A stretch of 64,000 bases of DNA from Pseudomonas laurylsulfatiphila (GTDB taxonomy: Bacteria > Pseudomonadota > Gammaproteobacteria > Pseudomonadales > Pseudomonadaceae), in assembly GCF_002934665.1 (NCBI RefSeq), contig NZ_NIRS01000003.1, positions 862,652 to 926,651 of the forward strand, given 5' to 3'. Shown piece by piece: positions 9,026 through 19,301 of this stretch. The notes under the pieces were generated by a model, which was not told the DNA's origin, ran no database searches, and saw nothing but the letters and a program-made list of their open reading frames with translations. How positions within the stretch are numbered: position 1 is the stretch's first letter; each line of letters begins with the position of its first letter. Made by a program: the position numbers and the translations under genes.

Positions 9026-10051
9026 TTAAAGCGCCATCGGCGCCCTTTCGCACAACGCACTCAACGCCTGCGCCCAATGCGGGTCATCGTTGAGGCACGG
9101 CACCAGCACCAACTCCTCGCCCCCCGCATTGCGGAATTGCTCCTTGCCGCGATCACCGATCTCTTCCAGGGTCTCGATGCAATCGGCAACAAACGCCGGG
9201 CACATCACCAGAATCTTTTTCACGCCGCTTTTGGCCAACTCATCGAGGCGCGCCTCGGTGTAAGGTTCGATCCATTTGGCGCGTCCCAGGCGCGACTGGA
9301 ATGACACCGACCACTTGCCGTCCGGCAAGCCCATGCGCTTGGCAAACTCCGATGCCGTACGCAGGCATTGCGCGCGATAGCAGGTGGCTAAAACCACTGG
9401 CGATGCGTTCTTGCAGCAATCCTCATTCTTGAAGCAATGCTTCCCCGTCGGATCGAGCTTGGTCAGGTGCCGCTCCGGCAATCCGTGAAAGCTCAGCAGC
9501 AAGTGATCGTAATCCTGCTGCAAATGTGGCTTCGCGCTGGCGACCAATGCGTCGATGTATTCCGGTTGATCATAAAATGGCTGAAGAATCGACAGTTGCA
9601 GATCGAGTCCTTTTTCGCGCAGCACGCGCTTGGCTTCTGCAATCACCGTGGTGGTGGTGCTGTCGGCGAACTGTGGATAAAGCGGCGCGAGGGTTATCCG
9701 CTTGTGCCCCGCCGCAGCCATGCGCACCAGGGTTGACTCAATCGAAGGCTCGCCGTAGCGCATTGCCAACTCGACCGGGCCATGTTGCCACTGGGCAGTC
9801 ATGGCTTGTTGCAGGCGACGGCTGAGCACCACCAGCGGCGAGCCCTCGTCCCACCAGATCGAGGCATAGGCATGCGCCGACTGCTCGGGACGCTTGATCA
9901 GGATCAGCGACACCAGCAAGCGCCGCACCGGCCATGGCAGGTCGATCACGTACGGGTCCATCAGAAATTGATTGAGGTAGCTGCGCACATCCGCCACCGA
10001 GGTGGAGGCAGGTGAACCCAGGTTGACCAGAAGCAACGCGTGATCGGTCAT
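9026..10051 (-). CDS. hemH: Ferrochelatase
   Basis: A 341-residue enzyme that inserts Fe2+ into protoporphyrin IX, the last step of heme synthesis. Family signatures are [11 protein letters not shown] at the N-terminus, [11 protein letters not shown] with the conserved His, and the C-terminal [18 protein letters not shown] with the conserved Glu. The ATG at 10051 (AGGA upstream) starts at [12 protein letters not shown]; the extension to 10087 overlaps the neighbouring coding end. It lies 13 bases after the epimerase-like gene on the same strand and may be co-transcribed with it. Confidence 0.95.
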   Translation of the reverse strand: MTDHALLLVNLGSPASTSVADVRSYLNQFLMDPYVIDLPWPVRRLLVSLILIKRPEQSAHAYASIWWDEGSPLVVLSRRLQQAMTAQWQHGPVELAMRYGEPSIESTLVRMAAAGHKRITLAPLYPQFADSTTTTVIAEAKRVLREKGLDLQLSILQPFYDQPEYIDALVASAKPHLQQDYDHLLLSFHGLPERHLTKLDPTGKHCFKNEDCCKNASPVVLATCYRAQCLRTASEFAKRMGLPDGKWSVSFQSRLGRAKWIEPYTEARLDELAKSGVKKILVMCPAFVADCIETLEEIGDRGKEQFRNAGGEELVLVPCLNDDPHWAQALSALCERAPMAL

Positions 10052-10064
10052 GCAACATCCTATT

Positions 10065-10967
10065 TCAAAGGCGAGCGGACAGATCATCCAGAGCCGCGCG
10101 CAAATCCGTGAACTGAAAAGTGAAACCCGCCTGTAACAAGCGAACCGGCGTGGCCCGTTGGCCGCCCAGCAACAGCAAGGACAACTCGCCCAGCCCGACC
10201 TTCAAGACGAAGGCCGGCATCGGCATGAATGCCGGGCGATGCAGTACGCTGCCAAACGTCTTGGCAAACTCGCGGTTGCGCACCGGTTTGGGCGCGCACG
10301 CATTATAGGGACCGCTGGCCTCGTTGCGATGCAGAAGAAAATCAATCAGAGCGATTTGATCGTCGATATGAATCCATGGCATCCATTGCCGGCCGTTGCC
10401 GATCGGCCCTCCCAGCCCCAGCTTGAAGGGCAGTAACAGCCGCGACAAAAAGCCGCCCTCGGCCGACAGCACCAACCCGGTTCGAATGAGGATGACGCGA
10501 ATGCCCAGCGCTTCAGCCCGTTGCGCCGTCTCTTCCCAGGCGATGCATAATTGGCTGGCGAAGTCTTCGCTGACCGGCCCCGAGTCCTCGGTCAGTTCGC
10601 GCTCGCCACCGTCGCCATACCAGCCGACAGCCGAACCGGAAATCAACACCCGGGGTTTCTGCTCGCGACTCTCAAGCCACGCCAGCAGGGTTTCTGTCAG
10701 CGTGATCCGGCTGCTCCACAACAGGGCTTTACGCTTGTGCGTCCAGGGCCGGTCGGCAATCGGCGCTCCGGCAAGATTGACGATCGCGTCCACCGGTTCC
10801 TGCGCCAGATCCTCCAACCGGGCAATTCCACGCACTTGGGCACCACATGTTTTCGCGACTTTTTCAGGCTTGCGACTCCAGACTGTCAGGCGATGGCCCT
10901 GCCCCGACCAGTGCCGGCAGAGCTGACGTCCTATCAAACCAGTACCGCCGGTCAGCAATATGTGCAT
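10065..10967 (-). CDS. TIGR01777-family epimerase-like protein (YfcH type)
   Basis: A 300-residue NAD(P)-binding Rossmann protein of the extended SDR type: N-terminal [16 protein letters not shown], then the [18 protein letters not shown] and [15 protein letters not shown] stretches characteristic of the YfcH/SulA-like epimerase family. A C-terminal DUF1731-type tail ([18 protein letters not shown]) is present. The substrate is unknown. It precedes hemH on the same strand. Confidence 0.85.
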   Translation of the reverse strand: MHILLTGGTGLIGRQLCRHWSGQGHRLTVWSRKPEKVAKTCGAQVRGIARLEDLAQEPVDAIVNLAGAPIADRPWTHKRKALLWSSRITLTETLLAWLESREQKPRVLISGSAVGWYGDGGERELTEDSGPVSEDFASQLCIAWEETAQRAEALGIRVILIRTGLVLSAEGGFLSRLLLPFKLGLGGPIGNGRQWMPWIHIDDQIALIDFLLHRNEASGPYNACAPKPVRNREFAKTFGSVLHRPAFMPMPAFVLKVGLGELSLLLLGGQRATPVRLLQAGFTFQFTDLRAALDDLSARL

Positions 10968-11088
10968 GACTTCTTCCTCGCGTGGCGTTTTACCTTGTCC
11001 ACTAGTCTATTTTTATAAGCAGGGATCTTTGGTATCGAGCAGGCTCTATGGTTAACAATAGGCCAAGCTGTCAGAACGAGAACGCTAA

Positions 11089-12150
<1,062 letters not shown>

Positions 12151-12152
12151 AC

Positions 12153-12232
12153 CGTAGGAGCTGCCGAAGGCTGCGATCTTTTGATTTTGTTTTTCAAGAT
12201 CAAAAGATCGCAACCTTCGGCAGCTCCTACAG
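12153..12232. repeat. REP pair, 'GGAGCTGCCGAAG' type
   Basis: Inverted arms GTAGGAGCTGCCGAAGGCTG...AAAAGATCGCAACCTTCGGC between renalase and the DUF523 gene. The central AAGATCAAAAGATC also matches the repeat at 463. It may separate the two transcription units. Confidence 0.88.
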
Positions 12233-12258
12233 AGGTAAACCTATACAAAAAATTTGAC

Positions 12259-12317
12259 TTGTATAACTTTGAATCTATGATGAAGTTATCTTGTACAGGC
12301 GCAAATGCTTGTACAGG
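12259..12317 (+). promoter_or_regulatory. Putative LitR-like operator/promoter of the DUF523-merR-phr operon
   Basis: TTGTATAAC occurs at 12259-12267 and two exact TTGTACAGG copies lie at 12291-12299 and 12309-12317, 18 bases apart. A TTGAC element overlaps at 12254. The composition is AT-rich compared with the flanks. Autoregulation by the MerR protein encoded 1 kb downstream is an inference. Confidence 0.55.
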
Positions 12318-12337
12318 TTTAGATTCGAGGTGTTCCG

Positions 12338-13297
12338 ATGTCCCACGTCCCCGTCAAACCGAAAATAGCCATCAGCGCCTGCCTGATGGGGCTCGATGTG
12401 CGCTTCAACGGCGGGCACAAGGAATCGCGGCTGTGCAGCCGTACCCTCACTGATTACTTCGATTTCATCCCGGTCTGCCCGGAAGTGGCCATCGGTCTCG
12501 GCGTACCCCGCCAACCGATTCGGCTGGTGAGTGGTGCCGATCAACCCGAAGCCGTGGGTACTCTGGATCACAACCTGAACGTGACACAACCGCTGGCCAC
12601 CTACGGCCGGGACATGGCAGCGCAGCTGGGGGATATTTGCGGTTATATCTTCATGCAAAATTCCCCGTCCTGTGGCCTGGAGCGGGTCAAGGTCTACCAC
12701 GCCAACGGCACACGAGCGGACAGTGGCGGTCGCGGGATCTACGCCCAGGCCTTCTGCCTGCTGCACCCGGACTTGCCGGTGGAGGAAGACGGCCGGCTCA
12801 ACGATCCGGTGCTTCGGGAAAACTTCCTCACCCGCGTATTCGCCTACAGCGCCTGGCAGCAGCTACGCCAGGAAGGCTTGACCCGGCGCGGCCTCACAGA
12901 CTTTCACTCACGCTACAAATACCTGCTGATGGCCCACAATCCGGTGCAATACAAAGCCCTGGGCCACATGCTGGGCAGCATGGGCAAAAACGATCCGCAG
13001 GAACTGGGCCCTCGATATTTCAGCGAATTGATGGCAGCGCTGAAAAAATGCGCCACCCGTCGCACCCATACCAACGTCCTGCAACACCTCAGTGGCTACC
13101 TGAAACAGGCCATCAGCCGCGAAGACAAGCAGGAAGTGCAACAGCTGATCAGCCAGTACCACCAAGGCATCGTACCGTTGGTGGTGCCGCTGACGCTGCT
13201 CAAACATCACTTTCGCCAACACCCCGATCCGTACATCGCACAGCAGGTCTATCTGCAACCGCACCCGGAAAACCTCAGCCTGCGAAACGCCATCTGA
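12338..13297 (+). CDS. DUF523-DUF1722 protein (TudS-like desulfidase fused to YbgA domain)
   Basis: A 319-residue two-domain protein. Residues about 8-150 are DUF523/TudS-like, with three conserved cysteines in SACLMG (Cys15), PVCPE (Cys47) and NSPSCG (Cys112) that could hold an Fe-S cluster. Residues about 190-305 are DUF1722, the domain of E. coli YbgA, which lies immediately upstream of phr there as here. TudS enzymes remove sulfur from thiouracil or thiouridine compounds; that activity is an inference here. Its TGA overlaps the merR ATG by one base. Confidence 0.82.
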   Translation: MSHVPVKPKIAISACLMGLDVRFNGGHKESRLCSRTLTDYFDFIPVCPEVAIGLGVPRQPIRLVSGADQPEAVGTLDHNLNVTQPLATYGRDMAAQLGDICGYIFMQNSPSCGLERVKVYHANGTRADSGGRGIYAQAFCLLHPDLPVEEDGRLNDPVLRENFLTRVFAYSAWQQLRQEGLTRRGLTDFHSRYKYLLMAHNPVQYKALGHMLGSMGKNDPQELGPRYFSELMAALKKCATRRTHTNVLQHLSGYLKQAISREDKQEVQQLISQYHQGIVPLVVPLTLLKHHFRQHPDPYIAQQVYLQPHPENLSLRNAI

Positions 13298-14238
13298 TGA
13301 AAAAGACACTCGACACCAGCGCCCGCGAAGACCTCGGCGATGACTTTAAAAAGGCGCTGGACGAAGGGTGGCTGCCAATCCGTGAAGTGGCGCGCCTGAC
13401 CGGCGTCAATGCCGTGACCCTGCGCGCCTGGGAGCGGCGCTACGGTCTGATCGTGCCGCAACGCACCCCTAAGGGGCATCGGCTGTTCTCGGCCGACCAT
13501 GTACAACGTATCCAGGCCATCCTCACCTGGCTCAACCGTGGCGTCGCCGTCAGCCAGGTCAAGGAATTGCTCGACACTCCGCAAGTATTCAGCGAGTCCG
13601 TCGACAACGATTGGCACACATTGCTGCTAACGTTGCTGCAGGCGGTCAGCGGATTGCAGGAACGCGCCCTGGATGACAACGTCAATCAGGCAATGGCGCT
13701 GTATCCGCCGCGAACTCTGTGCGAGCAATTGCTGATGCCTTTGCTGGCCGCTCTGGAGCAACGTTGGCAAGGCCAATTCGGTGCACAGATGGAACGGGGC
13801 TTTTTTTGTGCCTGGCTACGCAGCAAATTCGGCGCACGCATCTACCATAACAATCGTCAGTTGCGCACCGCGCCAATGCTGTTGATCAACCACTCGGACC
13901 TGCCCATGGAACCTCAGCTGTGGCTCACGGCCTGGCTGATCAGCAGCGCGGATTGCCCGGTGGAGGTCTTCGACGGGCCGCTGCCTGTCGGCGAACTGGC
14001 ATTGGCGGTCGAACTTCTGCAACCCCGCGGGGTTCTGCTGTACTCCAGCAAGGCCATGAACCTGGCGCAACTGCCGAAACTTTTCAAAGGTGTCGGTTGC
14101 CCAAAAATGATTGCCGGACCAACGGTGTGCATCCACCACACCGAGTTGTCCGCCAGTACCAACGAGATCACTGACTTGTACCTGGCCGAAGATCCACTGT
14201 CGGCACATCAGGCACTCGTTCAGTGCGGGCTGATTTAA
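13297..14238 (+). CDS. MerR-family light-response regulator, class II LitR-like
   Basis: A 313-residue regulator. The N-terminal MerR winged helix is LPIREVARLTGVNAVTLRAW followed by ERRYGLIVPQRTPKGHRLFS (about residues 24-63). The C-terminal region has the CarH/LitR layout, but the B12 motif DxHxxG is absent and the usual W-x9-EH helix signature is not conserved (it reads W...MER). This matches the cobalamin-free class II LitR regulators known from P. putida, which act with a LOV photoreceptor. The ATG overlaps the previous stop (TGATG), implying translational coupling; the stop is close to the phr start. Confidence 0.82.
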   Translation: MKKTLDTSAREDLGDDFKKALDEGWLPIREVARLTGVNAVTLRAWERRYGLIVPQRTPKGHRLFSADHVQRIQAILTWLNRGVAVSQVKELLDTPQVFSESVDNDWHTLLLTLLQAVSGLQERALDDNVNQAMALYPPRTLCEQLLMPLLAALEQRWQGQFGAQMERGFFCAWLRSKFGARIYHNNRQLRTAPMLLINHSDLPMEPQLWLTAWLISSADCPVEVFDGPLPVGELALAVELLQPRGVLLYSSKAMNLAQLPKLFKGVGCPKMIAGPTVCIHHTELSASTNEITDLYLAEDPLSAHQALVQCGLI

Positions 14239-14259
14239 ATGAATCGCGTGGATCCCCCT

Positions 14260-15702
14260 ATGCAATTGATCTGGCTGCGCAGCGACTTGCGTCTACACGA
14301 CAACACCGCCCTCTCGGCGGCCGCAGCTCGCGGCCCGTGCGTTGCGGTGTACCTGCTGAGTCCGGAGCAATGGCGGGAACACGACGATGCGCCCTGCAAA
14401 GTGGACTTCTGGCTGCGTAACCTGCACCAGCTGAGCCGCGAACTGGGTCATCTGAACATTCCCCTGCTGATCCGTCAGGCTCCCCGCTGGGATGACGCGC
14501 CAAACGTATTGCTGAACCTGTGCCGACAGTGGCAGGTCGACGCGCTGCACCTCAACGAAGAGTACGGCATTCACGAGTCCCGTCGCGATGCAGCGGTCGC
14601 CCGGACGCTACAAGCTGAAGGCATCGAAGTTCGCCGCTACCTCGATCAATTGCTGTTCAAGCCCGGGAGCGTGCTGACCCGGACCGGCACTTACTTTCAG
14701 GTCTTCAGCCAGTTCCGCAAAGTCTGCTACGAACGACTGCACCACTCGCTGCCCAGCCTGATCCGCGCGCCACACAAACAAGCGCCGCTGAACATTGCCA
14801 GCGATGCGATCCCCTTGAGCGTCGAGGGTTTCGCAACACCCGGTGATCACCTGCGCAGCCTGTGGCCGGCCGGCGAAACCGAAGCCCGGCGTCGCCTCGA
14901 CAGCTTTAGCGAAGCGCAGATCGACCACTACCAGAACGAACGCGACTTCCCGGCAAAACCCGGTACCAGTCAGCTCTCGGCTTATCTTGCCGCCGGGGTG
15001 ATTTCTCCACGCCAATGCCTGCACGCCGCGCTGAACAGCAACCAGGGTGAGTTCGAAAGCGGCAACACAGGCGCCGTCACCTGGATCAACGAACTGCTGT
15101 GGCGCGAATTCTACAAACACATCCTGGTGGGCTACCCGCGAGTGTCCCGGCACCGCGCGTTTCGACCGGAAACCGAAGCGCTGGTCTGGCGCGACGCTCC
15201 CGCTGAACTGACTGCCTGGCAACAGGCGCGCACCGGTTTGCCGATCATCGACGCCGCCATGCGCCAACTGTTGGCCACCGGCTGGATGCACAACCGCCTG
15301 CGCATGGTGGTGGCGATGTTCCTGACCAAGAACCTGCTGATCGACTGGCGCGAAGGCGAACGCTTTTTCATGCGTCACCTGATCGATGGCGACCTGGCGG
15401 CGAACAATGGAGGCTGGCAATGGAGCTCTTCCACCGGCACCGACTCGGCGCCTTACTTCCGGATTTTCAACCCGCTGAGCCAATCGGAAAAATTCGATCC
15501 CGAAGGTGTGTTCATCAAGCAATGGCTGCCGGAGCTGGCAGAGCTGAATAAAAAAGACGTGCACAACCCCGCCAATCTCGGCGGCCTGTTTGGTGTGGTG
15601 GATTACCCTTCACCGATCGTCGACTTGAGCACATCCCGCACGCGTGCGTTGACGGCGTTCAAAAGCCTGCCGTCACGGCAATACGCCGCCGCTGGATCAT
15701 GA
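14260..15702 (+). CDS. phrB: Deoxyribodipyrimidine photolyase
   Basis: A 480-residue class I CPD photolyase that splits UV-induced pyrimidine dimers using blue light. The N-terminus is MQLIWLRSDLRLHDN, and the FAD-binding C-terminal half includes TGWMHNRLRMVVAMFLTKN, GDLAANNGGWQWSSSTGTD and SAPYFRIFNP. An in-frame ATG at 14239, directly after the merR stop, would add seven residues; family homology favours 14260, though neither has a strong ribosome site. It is the third gene of the DUF523-merR-phr run. Confidence 0.95.
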   Translation: MQLIWLRSDLRLHDNTALSAAAARGPCVAVYLLSPEQWREHDDAPCKVDFWLRNLHQLSRELGHLNIPLLIRQAPRWDDAPNVLLNLCRQWQVDALHLNEEYGIHESRRDAAVARTLQAEGIEVRRYLDQLLFKPGSVLTRTGTYFQVFSQFRKVCYERLHHSLPSLIRAPHKQAPLNIASDAIPLSVEGFATPGDHLRSLWPAGETEARRRLDSFSEAQIDHYQNERDFPAKPGTSQLSAYLAAGVISPRQCLHAALNSNQGEFESGNTGAVTWINELLWREFYKHILVGYPRVSRHRAFRPETEALVWRDAPAELTAWQQARTGLPIIDAAMRQLLATGWMHNRLRMVVAMFLTKNLLIDWREGERFFMRHLIDGDLAANNGGWQWSSSTGTDSAPYFRIFNPLSQSEKFDPEGVFIKQWLPELAELNKKDVHNPANLGGLFGVVDYPSPIVDLSTSRTRALTAFKSLPSRQYAAAGS

Positions 15703-15799
15703 ATTGCCGCCACCGGGATTACCTCGATGCCGGGGCTCTGCTTTATAAATGTTTACCCGTATTGGGCCGGGCAATGGCCTGGCTGAAAAGGAGATTGGG

Positions 15800-16582
15800 A
15801 TGAGTCGCACACTCGCACGACGATACTGGCTGACCGGTGCCAGCAGTGGCATTGGTGCGGCCCTGGCCGAAGAAATCCTGAAAACCGGTGCGCACCTGGC
15901 CGTCAGTTCGCGATCGATAGCGCAGTTGAAAGTCTTGTCACAACGCTATCCGGGGCAAGTGCTGGTGGTGGCCGGTGACCTGACCAACAGCCAGACCGTG
16001 CGCGAGATCGGCGAGCAGATTGCCGAGGACTGGGGTTCGCTGGACACCGTGATACTCAATGCCGGCACCAGCGAGTACGTGGATGCCAAGCAGTTCGATG
16101 CGTCGATTGTCGAGCACGTGTTGCGTACCAACCTGTTGGCCAGTAGCTATTGCATCGACGCCGCCCTGCCTTTGCTGCGTGCCGGCACCGCACCACATAT
16201 GGTAGCCATGGCCAGCACGGTCACTTACCTGCCGCTGCCCGAGACAGAAGAGTATGGCACCTCAAAGGCCGGCCTGCGTTACCTGTTCGAATCCCTGCGC
16301 ATCGACCTGGCCCCTGAAGGCATAGAACTCACAGTGATCAGCCCCGGGTCTGTCGAAACGCCGCTGACGGTGAAAAACGACTTTCCCATGCCCTTGAGCT
16401 GGCCGGTGGAGAAAGCCGCGCGACACATCTTCGAAAAGCTCAAGGACCGCCCGATGGAAATCGCTTTCCCGGCTGCGTTCATGGCCGCCCTCTGGCCGCT
16501 CTCCAAACGGCCGGACCAAGTGAAACTGGAGATCGGCAAACGCATGGTGCGCAGCCAGCCACCGATCAAGGACCAACCCTGA
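15800..16582 (+). CDS. SDR family oxidoreductase
   Basis: A 260-residue short-chain dehydrogenase with RRYWLTGASSGIGAALAEE (cofactor motif TGxxxGIG), ILNAG (NAG motif) and the catalytic pair in EEYGTSKAGL (YxxxK). The substrate is unknown. The ATG at 15800 has AAAAGGAG at a good distance, so it wins over the upstream 15749 ATG. It follows phrB by about 100 bases and is probably in the same light-response cluster. In relatives such an SDR is followed by an FAD-dependent oxidase gene; here only its first codons seem to remain. Confidence 0.85.
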   Translation: MSRTLARRYWLTGASSGIGAALAEEILKTGAHLAVSSRSIAQLKVLSQRYPGQVLVVAGDLTNSQTVREIGEQIAEDWGSLDTVILNAGTSEYVDAKQFDASIVEHVLRTNLLASSYCIDAALPLLRAGTAPHMVAMASTVTYLPLPETEEYGTSKAGLRYLFESLRIDLAPEGIELTVISPGSVETPLTVKNDFPMPLSWPVEKAARHIFEKLKDRPMEIAFPAAFMAALWPLSKRPDQVKLEIGKRMVRSQPPIKDQP

Positions 16583-16662
16583 AAATCGCCATCATCGGCA
16601 GCGGTATCCCGGACGTTCCGATACCTGGGCGTCCGTCAGACCTTTCACACAGCACCGGGTGA
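16579..16662 (+). pseudogene. Remnant of an FAD-dependent amine-oxidase-like gene (first nine codons)
   Basis: Overlapping the SDR stop, the frame CTG AAA ATC... reads (L)KIAIIGSGI, the start of a Rossmann FAD motif (GSGIxG). It breaks at about 16609 into PDVPIPGRPSDLSH and stops at 16660-16662. In other Pseudomonas, as I recall, the gene after this SDR begins MKIAIIGSGIAGL. The start codon here is CTG and the rest of the roughly 400-codon gene is missing. I infer a deletion joining this stub to the YkgJ neighbourhood. Confidence 0.6.
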
Positions 16663-16681
16663 CTGCCTTACACTGCGCGGC

Positions 16682-16987
16682 ATGAAAACCATCCCCCATA
16701 CGCAAATCGCGGAACCCGCGGTCACGTGCTCGACCTGCGCAGCCTGCTGCTGCCAGCTCGAAGTCATGCTGATCACCGACACGGGTGTGCCTGAACGGTT
16801 CATCGATACCGATGACTGGGGCGGGGAAGTCATGCTGCGCTTGGACGACGGCTGGTGTGCCGCACTGGATCGCAACACGATGATGTGCACCATCTACGAA
16901 AAACGTCCGCTGATCTGCCGGGAGTTCGAGATGGGCGCACCGGAGTGCATCGACGAACGCCTGGGGATTTCGACGGCGTATCGCTGA
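16682..16987 (+). CDS. YkgJ-family cysteine cluster protein
   Basis: A 101-residue protein with clustered cysteines: CSTCAACCCQLEV at residues 16-28, then MCTIYEKRPLICREF and PEC, the CxxCxxCC...CxxY..RPxxCR pattern of YkgJ (UPF0153) proteins, probably a metal or Fe-S binding fold of unknown role. It begins about 75 bases after the truncated oxidase remnant. Whether it belongs to the light cluster or lies just outside the deletion cannot be decided from this sequence. Confidence 0.85.
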   Translation: MKTIPHTQIAEPAVTCSTCAACCCQLEVMLITDTGVPERFIDTDDWGGEVMLRLDDGWCAALDRNTMMCTIYEKRPLICREFEMGAPECIDERLGISTAYR

Positions 16988-17010
16988 GTTTTCAAGTCAC
17001 CCGAATACAA

Positions 17011-17102
17011 ATGTGGGAGCGAGCCTGCTCGCGAATGCAGTCTGACAATCACTATAAATGGTGAATGTTAAACCGCTTTCGCGAGCAGGCTCGCTCCCAC
17101 AT
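17011..17102. repeat. REP pair, 'GAGCGAGCCTGCTCGCGA' type
   Basis: Arms TGTGGGAGCGAGCCTGCTCG and CGAGCAGGCTCGCTCCCACA enclose about 45 bases, between the convergent YkgJ and pagL genes. Confidence 0.9.
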
Positions 17103-17120
17103 TTAGTACAGCGTTACGAA

Positions 17121-17639
17121 TTACAACGGCATCGTGTAATGCAATGCGTAACTTTCTACACCATCGTTCGGAGTGGTGATTCCGGCGTTGGAATAGTGCG
17201 TCGCACGAACCCCGACTTCATGTCCGCCGGCAAAGCGCAAACCGAATCCAAAGCGGTCTTCAAACTGGAAGGCGCTGCCCAGATCGTTGCTTTCGACTTC
17301 GGTGCTGGCAAACGCCGCCACGCCAACCCCGAACTCGACGTAGGGTTTGACGTTCTGGCCGGAAAATTCATAAACCAGCACAGGCGAGAACGACAGGCTG
17401 TGGTTACTGGATTTCTCGTCACCTTCCCAATAGGTGTACGCGCCGCTCCAGTAACCGGTCAGGCGACCCACGTCGCTCTGCCACCAACTCTGGTCCCAAT
17501 CGAATTGCATGCCCAGTCGATACGTCATGGTCGAATCGCTGGTCTGACCAACCGCGAACTCCACACCTGCCGCCTGCGCAGTAAAGGTGTGCCCCATTAA
17601 TGCGGCCGCAATCGCGGCCAAGCAGAATAGTCGCTTCAC
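17121..17639 (-). CDS. pagL: Lipid A 3-O-deacylase
   Basis: A 172-residue outer-membrane beta-barrel enzyme that removes the 3-position acyl chain of lipid A. It starts at a GTG (17639) preceded by AAGGAAG at seven bases, followed by a signal peptide ending TAQA. The catalytic triad is visible near the C-terminus: His148 and Ser150 in THYS and Glu162 in DGVES, with the spacing (H, +2 Ser, +14 Glu) of the P. aeruginosa enzyme. The alternating hydrophobic strands end in the aromatic LHYTMPL. It is a single gene downstream of murI on the same strand. Confidence 0.92.
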   Translation of the reverse strand: MKRLFCLAAIAAALMGHTFTAQAAGVEFAVGQTSDSTMTYRLGMQFDWDQSWWQSDVGRLTGYWSGAYTYWEGDEKSSNHSLSFSPVLVYEFSGQNVKPYVEFGVGVAAFASTEVESNDLGSAFQFEDRFGFGLRFAGGHEVGVRATHYSNAGITTPNDGVESYALHYTMPL

Positions 17640-17761
17640 TAGAAACTTCCTTTTCCGAACGATTTCGTATGATTTTTTTGTTGCCTGGCTCAGCAAAACT
17701 ATAGAAGTCAGCGATTTATCAGAAGTTCACCCCGATTTTTCGTACTCCCCCAGAAAGCCTT

Positions 17762-18553
17762 CTACCGGTTGAAGCTTCGCACAACGCCAGAGGGATTCCA
17801 CAGTATCGGCAAGATATTTCTGAAATGAAGCGGATCGGCGCTGGTCCAGAACTGCGCCTCACGGGCAGGCCCGGCGGCGAGCAGTTCGCGTTCGGCCAAA
17901 AGCCGCTGGAGTTGCCGCGCGACGGCGGCACCGGTATCGATGAGGCTGGTGTCCGCAGGGATCATCTGCCGGAGCATCGGCTTGAGAAAAGGGTAATGGG
18001 TGCAGCCGAGAATCAGGGTGTCCGCGCCAGCCGCCAGCAGTGGCTCGACATACCCGGCCAACAGCTGACGCAGCTCGGCGCTATGCAGATCGCCGTTTTC
18101 AATCAGCTCCACCAGCCCGGGACAGGGCTGGGTGATCACTTTCACGTCCGTGGCGAAGCGGTCGAGCAACGCGGCGAACTTGGCGCTCTGCAAGGTGCCG
18201 GTGGTGGCCAGCACCCCGACCACGCCGGAGCGGGTGGCGGCGGCGGCCGGCTTGACGGCCGGCTCCATGCCGACGATGGGCCATTCGGGATAGTCGCGAC
18301 GCAAGTCGGCGACGCCGGCCACCGTTGCCGTGTTGCAGGCCAGCACCAGGGCCTTGGCACCCTGCTGCTGAAAGAAGTCGGCCATCACGCTGCAACGCTG
18401 CTGGATAAATGCCGGGGTTTTCTCGCCATAGGGAACATTGCCGCAATCGGCGACGTACATCAGCGTCTCGTTGGGCAGCAAGCGCTGGATCTCGGCCAGC
18501 ACCGAGAGCCCACCGACACCGGAGTCGAACACGCCAATCGGCGCTTCACGCAT
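17762..18553 (-). CDS. murI: Glutamate racemase
   Basis: A 263-residue enzyme that provides D-glutamate for peptidoglycan. The DSGVGG motif is at residues 10-15, and the two catalytic cysteines are Cys73 (LACNTAT) and Cys184 (GCTHYPF). The ATG at 18553 ([12 protein letters not shown]) overlaps the end of moeB by eight bases, as expected for a compact operon. It is the last gene of hemA-prfA-prmC-moeB-murI. Confidence 0.96.
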   Translation of the reverse strand: MREAPIGVFDSGVGGLSVLAEIQRLLPNETLMYVADCGNVPYGEKTPAFIQQRCSVMADFFQQQGAKALVLACNTATVAGVADLRRDYPEWPIVGMEPAVKPAAAATRSGVVGVLATTGTLQSAKFAALLDRFATDVKVITQPCPGLVELIENGDLHSAELRQLLAGYVEPLLAAGADTLILGCTHYPFLKPMLRQMIPADTSLIDTGAAVARQLQRLLAERELLAAGPAREAQFWTSADPLHFRNILPILWNPSGVVRSFNR

Positions 18554-19301
18554 GTTTCGACCCACAGACGCTACAGCCCGGATCACGCTTGACCCGCAAT
18601 TCGCGAAAGCGCGTGCCCAAGGCATCGATCAGCAACAGGCGCCCCACCAGTGGCTCACCGAATCCGGCCAGCAACTTCAGCGCTTCAAGCGCTTGCAGGC
18701 TGCCGACTAGTCCCACCAGCGGACCGACCACGCCGGCCTCGCTGCAAGTCAGTTCGGCTTCGCTGCCGTGCCCGTACAAACAGTGGTAGCACGGACTCTC
18801 TGGCCGACGCGGATCGAACACCGACAGTTGGCCTTCGAGGCGAATCGCCGCACCGCTGACCAGCGGTTTGCCGGCTGCCACGCACGCCGCATTGACCGCT
18901 TCACGGGTGGAGAAATTGTCCGAGCAATCGAGGACCAGATCCACCCCGGCCACCACGGCGGCCAGGGAATCTTCGTCCAGCGCCGCGCGATGGGCTATCA
19001 AGCGGATCTCGGGATTGATCGCCGTCAGGCGCTTGAGCGCCGAATCGACCTTGGTCATACCGACGCTGTCGGTATCGTGAATGATCTGGCGTTGCAGGTT
19101 GGTCAGGTCGACCGTGTCGAAGTCCGCCAGGTGCATTTCGCCAATGCCGGCGGCCGCCAGATACAGCGCCACTGGTGCGCCAAGGCCGCCGAGTCCGACG
19201 ATCAATACGCGGCTGTCCTTGAGCCGCAACTGGCCGTCGATATCGATGTGTTGCAGCAGAATCTGCCGACTGTAACGCAGCAACTCCTGATCATTCAGCA
19301 C
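18546..19301 (-). CDS. moeB: MoeB/ThiF-type adenylyltransferase
   Basis: A 251-residue E1-like enzyme that adenylates the C-terminus of a ubiquitin-like sulfur carrier (MoaD in molybdopterin synthesis). It has the ATP-binding motif GLGGLG (36-41), the [11 protein letters not shown] stretch, and zinc cysteines in CYHC and C-terminal CSVCG. Its start overlaps the prmC stop by seven bases. ThiF-like alternatives exist, but position and length favour MoeB. Confidence 0.93.
   Translation of the reverse strand: MLNDQELLRYSRQILLQHIDIDGQLRLKDSRVLIVGLGGLGAPVALYLAAAGIGEMHLADFDTVDLTNLQRQIIHDTDSVGMTKVDSALKRLTAINPEIRLIAHRAALDEDSLAAVVAGVDLVLDCSDNFSTREAVNAACVAAGKPLVSGAAIRLEGQLSVFDPRRPESPCYHCLYGHGSEAELTCSEAGVVGPLVGLVGSLQALEALKLLAGFGEPLVGRLLLIDALGTRFRELRVKRDPGCSVCGSKHA

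Noticed and set aside
7579..9060. 493-codon minus-strand frame opposite uraA
   Set aside because: It is rich in His/Arg/Gln, typical of an antisense shadow; uraA on the plus strand has the family motifs.
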